Source: a bacterium (GTDB taxonomy: Bacteria > Tectomicrobia > Entotheonellia > Entotheonellales > Entotheonellaceae). From it: a stretch of DNA of 8,463 bases. The stretch lies in assembly GCA_027294925.1 (NCBI GenBank), contig JAPULM010000561.1, positions 1-8,463 on the forward strand, read 5' to 3'. Positions 6,173 through 8,463 of this stretch are shown piece by piece (position 1 is the first letter of the stretch; every line of letters starts with the position of its first letter). The position numbers were made by a program, and so were the translations under genes. The notes under the pieces are model-generated. The model saw only the letters and a program-made list of their open reading frames with translations, had not been told where the DNA came from and made no database searches.

Positions 6173-6838
6173 ATGCGTGCAAAATATAACTTAACCATCT
6201 GGAACTGTTACGTTTGACCATACGCCTGGCGAGCCGCGGAGTGGCTCGAAAGAGTGCAAGAGAAACTTGGCGACACCCTGCAAATCACCTGGAGGTCGTT
6301 CTTGTTGGAACAGATTAACAGCCGGCGTGGCGATACCTGGAAAGCATGGGAAGATCGCCGCTTTACTAGCCGTGATATCCCGCCGCACGAAGCGGTAAAA
6401 AGCGTGTTGGCTGAGCAAGGCATAGACGCCTTCAAACGCTTTCACATGGCGACGTTTCGCGCCTATCACAATGATAAACGCGATTTGTCTAACCCCCTCG
6501 AGCTTTTGGCCATTGCGCGTGAGATGGACATTGACACCACCAGCCTGAGCGAAGACCTGCGCACTCGTAAATATCGCGATGCTGTTGGTGCAGATCACGA
6601 GGAAGCCGACGAGAAATACGATATCTTTGGCGTGCCGACCATCTTGTTTGATGATCAGCAGCCCACCTTCGTGAAACTGGGAGCCGGCGCCTGGGAAGGG
6701 ACAGATGACCTTGAGCTGTTCTACTCCCTATGTGATATTGCTGCCACCCGGCCCTATGTGTTAGAGATTAAAAAACCGGCTTCTGCCGCCTTAGCCGAAG
6801 TCTCGGCGTCGCGCTATCGCAAGGAGCGAGGCAACTGA
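6173..6838 (+). CDS. DsbA/FrnE-like thioredoxin-fold oxidoreductase, putative selenoprotein with in-frame TGA
   Basis: From ATG 6173, with GGAGG (6160-6164) eight bases upstream, the frame reads MRAKYNLTIWNCYV-TGA-PYAWRAAEWLERVQ and continues open to 6838 (221 codons counting the TGA). The TGA at 6215-6217 falls where DsbA-superfamily proteins have the first Cys of C-P-x-C at the start of helix 1, so I read it as selenocysteine 15. The position of the second Cys is Ala18 (UPYA), a pattern like the CPWA variants known in this superfamily. C12 lies three residues before, giving C-x-x-U. A helical insert follows, then GVPT (153-156) with P155 as the cis-Pro that faces the active site, as in all thioredoxin folds. 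A hairpin at 6230-6248 fits a SECIS element. Alternatives: a single Cys-to-stop mutation, or a start at GTG 6254 that would lose the whole active site, which I find unlikely. Role: probably thiol-disulfide or glutathione-type chemistry together with the upstream hydrolase. No signal peptide is seen, so cytoplasmic. Confidence 0.75.
6230..6248 (+). promoter_or_regulatory. Putative bacterial SECIS hairpin
   Basis: CGAGCC (6230-6235) pairs perfectly with GGCTCG (6243-6248) around the 7-base loop GCGGAGT. The loop begins with G and opens 18 bases after the TGA, inside the range known for bacterial SECIS elements read by SelB. The lower stem is not paired. The hairpin also encodes RAAEWLE, so some pairing may follow from codon choice; I have not tested how often this arises by chance. 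Confidence 0.5.
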
Positions 6839-6861
6839 GTGTAACTCGACTACGAATCCCT

Positions 6862-6883
6862 CCTCTCCCTGCTCAGGGAGAGG
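6862..6883. repeat. Dispersed palindrome copy B
   Basis: CCTCTCCCTG (6862-6871) and CAGGGAGAGG (6874-6883) form a perfect 10-bp inverted repeat with two bases between. It sits in the 82-base gap between the DsbA-like and DUF971 genes. No T run follows, so readthrough is likely, though the hairpin may lower expression of DUF971 relative to the genes before it. Confidence 0.7.
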
Positions 6884-6920
6884 GCAGGGGCGGCGGGTTG
6901 CCCCCTTATGACTGTTGAAT

Positions 6921-7262
6921 ATGGCAAACAAATCATTTTATCCGGTAGAAATTCAGCGCGATGACCAAGGCGCCATGCGCATTCAATGGGATGACGGGCA
7001 CCAAAGCCGTTATGCCTATACCGCCTTGCGCGATGCATGCCCTTGCGCCACCTGCCGTGAGCAACGCGCCATGCCGCCGCAAGGCGACCCGTTCCAGATG
7101 GTTGACAGCGCAGCCGCAACGCCGGAGCCAACCCACCTCAGCGCAGTGGGAAATTACGCGCTAAATATCGAATGGCGTGATGGACACCGCACCGGCATCT
7201 ACCCCTGGGATATGCTGCGCGCCATGTGTCCTTGCCCGCAATGTATAGCATCGCCAGCCTGA
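6921..7262 (+). CDS. DUF971 family protein (gamma-butyrobetaine hydroxylase-like N-terminal domain)
   Basis: The 113-aa product matches the small DUF971 family: Y-P-V-E-I start, IQWDDGH (about 21-27), YAYTALRDACPCATCRE (31-47), and NIEWRDGHRTGIYPWDMLRAMCPCPQC near the end. Two CPCxxC motifs (C40, C42, C45 and C103, C105, C108) bracket the domain. In the hydroxylase enzymes this domain binds zinc through Cys and His; the stand-alone proteins are thought to be linked to iron-sulfur or redox metabolism, but no precise role is established. Start: ATG 6921 is chosen to match the family's short N terminus. TTG 6915 is an in-frame alternative, and neither has a clear ribosome site, which fits weak or coupled translation from the upstream operon. 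It is convergent with MaoC, 35 bases away. Confidence 0.85.
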   Translation: MANKSFYPVEIQRDDQGAMRIQWDDGHQSRYAYTALRDACPCATCREQRAMPPQGDPFQMVDSAAATPEPTHLSAVGNYALNIEWRDGHRTGIYPWDMLRAMCPCPQCIASPA

Positions 7263-7266
7263 ACAG

Positions 7267-7287
7267 GCGGCACGATTTTTACGCCGC
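7267..7287. terminator. Possible bidirectional hairpin between convergent genes
   Basis: GCGGC (7267-7271) pairs with GCCGC (7283-7287) around an 11-base loop containing five T. It occupies the 35-base gap between the DUF971 and MaoC stops. No T run follows on either strand, so a role as terminator rests on position only. Confidence 0.25.
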
Positions 7288-7297
7288 GCCTTAGCAC

Positions 7298-7756
7298 TCA
7301 GTCCTGAGATGGCTTTTTGCGCATCAATCCGGCACGGCGAATACGCGCCACAAGCTCCTGACGTTGGTTATACGCCCGATGTTCAAAAAACACAATACCG
7401 CTATCAGGCCGCGAACGGGATTCGCGCTTGTCAACAATTTCGGTTTCGACATAAAGCGTGTCGCCATGGAATACCGGCTTGGGAAACTCCACCTTATCGA
7501 AGCCGAGATTGCCAATAGTAGTACCCAGGGTGGTATCACTAACGGAAAGCCCCACCGCGAGGCCAAGCGTCAAAATACTATTGACTAGGGGTTTGCCAAA
7601 CTCGGTGTTTTTGGCGAATTCGGCATCTAAGTGTAACGGCTGCGGGTTCATCGTGAGACAGGTGAACATCACATTGTCCATCTCGGTTAACGTCCGTCCC
7701 GGTTGATGTTTAAACACCTCGCCGATGGTAAACTCTTCGAAGTATTTCCCAGCCAT
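7298..7756 (-). CDS. MaoC-like hydratase (hot-dog fold)
   Basis: The 152-aa product is a single hot-dog domain of the MaoC/R-hydratase family, which adds water to or removes it from acyl-CoA double bonds. The catalytic pair is visible in the N-P-x-P-L-H-L-D segment: N37 and H42 (Asp/Asn-x4-His), followed by [18 protein letters not shown], the hydration helix. [23 protein letters not shown] is the typical next strand. The close spacing of family features ([12 protein letters not shown] start, [10 protein letters not shown]) resembles mesaconyl-CoA/methylmalyl-CoA dehydratase-like members more than enoyl reductase fusions, but the substrate is unproven. Start 7756 has GGAG nine bases upstream. 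It is divergently transcribed from the GTPase gene, sharing a 181-base regulatory region. Confidence 0.9.
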   Translation of the reverse strand: MAGKYFEEFTIGEVFKHQPGRTLTEMDNVMFTCLTMNPQPLHLDAEFAKNTEFGKPLVNSILTLGLAVGLSVSDTTLGTTIGNLGFDKVEFPKPVFHGDTLYVETEIVDKRESRSRPDSGIVFFEHRAYNQRQELVARIRRAGLMRKKPSQD

Positions 7757-7785
7757 AGTCGATTTCTCCTACGAAAAAGCTTGGC

Positions 7786-7810
7786 GGGAACAGATTTCAA
7801 ATCTGCCCCC
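7786..7810. promoter_or_regulatory. 25-bp imperfect palindrome, operator candidate
   Basis: CAGATTT (7791-7797), one base, AAATCTG (7799-7805) form perfect 7-bp arms. After two mismatches the symmetry resumes as GGG (7786-7788) against CCC (7808-7810). It lies 30 bases upstream of the MaoC start and just downstream of a TATAAA box read toward MaoC (7817-7812, minus strand), where a repressor site would act. A member of a dispersed repeat family is the alternative. Confidence 0.4.
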
Positions 7811-7850
7811 ATTTATACACCATACAACACGTGATGAGGCCCTGAATAGA

Positions 7851-7879
7851 TTGCCATTATGGCCTACTGTGTGTATAAA
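7851..7879 (+). promoter_or_regulatory. Sigma70-type promoter of the GTPase gene
   Basis: TTGCCA (7851-7856) and TATAAA (7874-7879) are exactly 17 bases apart, each matching consensus at 5 of 6 positions. It lies 58 bases before the ATG. A short palindrome GCCA-TTA-TGGC (7853-7863) overlaps the -35 box and might be a protein site. Confidence 0.6.
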
Positions 7880-7937
7880 AGGCCAGGACTCTTTGTAACG
7901 GTCCAGCTAGCTGCCTTTAGTAATATGGAGGACAAGC

Positions 7938-8463
7938 ATGCCTGCCAATCTAACCCCACAATACCATGAGGCTGAACAACGCTATAAGGCAGCAAAAACG
8001 CCTGCCGAGAAAACCACCTGCCTGGAGGATATGTTACGGGTCATTCCCAAACATAAAGGCACGGAAAAAATGCGTGCCGATATTCGCCGGCGCCTATCTA
8101 AACTCAAAACCGAAGCCCAAAAACCTGGCGGCCCACAACGTGGCTTTAGCCTCTTGGTAGACAAAGAAGGGGCGGGGCAGGTTGTCATGATCGGTGTCCC
8201 AAATGTGGGTAAATCCGCCCTCTTGGCGGTGCTCAGCAAAGCATCTCCCGAGGTGGCGGACTATCCTTTCACCACCCGCAAGCCCATGCCGGGCATGGTG
8301 CATTACGAGGACGTGCAAATCCAACTCGTCGATCTTCCACCTCTATCGCGCGACCACATGGAACCCTGGATGGCGCAGATTGCGCGTAATGCAAATGCCT
8401 TGTTGCTGGTCATCGACCTGAGCGACGCCGATGTGCTGGATGAACTGGAACTCATCATCGACG
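7938..8463 (+). CDS. Obg/DRG-type GTPase, 5' part
   Basis: The frame is open at the window end after 175 full codons. GGAGG (7927-7931), six bases before ATG 7938, sets the start. Residues 1-65 are a charged helical region ([24 protein letters not shown]), as in DRG/TGS-type GTPases that bind ribosomes or [11 protein letters not shown] (86-93) is the P-loop (G1). [22 protein letters not shown] with T112/T113 is the Obg/DRG G2 switch region. LVDLPP (130-135) is at G3, where the usual D-x-x-G has Pro instead of Gly. [13 protein letters not shown] then leads toward the NKxD region beyond the window. A C-terminal TGS domain is expected but not visible. Likely role is ribosome or RNA related; no specific partner can be named. 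Confidence 0.9.
   Translation, partial: MPANLTPQYHEAEQRYKAAKTPAEKTTCLEDMLRVIPKHKGTEKMRADIRRRLSKLKTEAQKPGGPQRGFSLLVDKEGAGQVVMIGVPNVGKSALLAVLSKASPEVADYPFTTRKPMPGMVHYEDVQIQLVDLPPLSRDHMEPWMAQIARNANALLLVIDLSDADVLDELELIID

Noticed and set aside
6254..6838. DsbA-like gene starting at GTG 6254
   Set aside because: This would remove the first strand and the active-site motif, and it lacks a ribosome site; the homologous sequence continues upstream through the TGA.

Overview
This is an 8.5 kb piece of a bacterial chromosome with moderate GC, short intergenic gaps and genes on both strands. The gene content is mostly housekeeping and redox enzymes, with no phage, plasmid, transposase or CRISPR signal. 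The style of the proteins (a luciferase-like monooxygenase, an OPRT with 'DRQ.GG..L' and 'TL..IL' motifs, a TGS/Obg-type GTPase with a DLPP switch II) and the dispersed short palindromes suggest an environmental lineage. Chloroflexota or a similar uncultured group is my guess, held at low confidence because it rests on pattern memory only.

Layout. Positions 1-645 (+) hold the 3' part of a luciferase-like flavin monooxygenase. An orotate phosphoribosyltransferase-like gene (854-1501, +) follows, behind a leader of about 200 bases with several small hairpins. Three leftward genes come next: a two-domain VOC/glyoxalase-fold protein (1569-2441), an inositol-monophosphatase-family phosphatase (2572-3390) and the DNA glycosylase MutM/Fpg (3637-4461), whose zinc finger has Asp at one Cys position. 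At 4751-5204 (+) lies a collapsed dihydroorotate dehydrogenase (pyrD) pseudogene. It is frameshifted by a perfect 7-bp tandem duplication and lacks two internal segments.

From 5366 to 7262 (+) there is a likely operon: a doubtful 33-codon ORF, a binuclear metallo-beta-lactamase-fold hydrolase of the glyoxalase II/ETHE1 type (5464-6138), a DsbA/FrnE-like thioredoxin-fold protein (6173-6838) and a DUF971 protein with two CPCxxC motifs (6921-7262). A MaoC-type hydratase (7298-7756, -) is convergent with DUF971 and divergent from an Obg/DRG-type GTPase (7938 to the window end, +). The divergent region carries a good sigma70-like promoter and a 25-bp imperfect palindrome.

The most notable observation is the DsbA-like gene. 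Its best start (6173, strong Shine-Dalgarno) leads through an in-frame TGA at 6215-6217, exactly where the family has its nucleophilic active-site cysteine. A 6-bp stem with a 7-base loop starting with G lies 18 bases after the TGA, at the spacing expected of a bacterial SECIS element. I read this as a selenoprotein (Sec15, motif U-P-Y-A), with a Cys-to-stop mutation as the alternative. Next to a thiol-ester/persulfide type hydrolase it suggests a small thiol/selenol redox module.

The second theme is pyrimidine synthesis. The window holds a ruined pyrD and an OPRT homologue whose catalytic loop looks shortened, so de novo UMP synthesis here may be decaying or may rely on copies elsewhere. Three copies of a CCTCTCCCT/AGGGAGAGG palindrome are scattered between genes.
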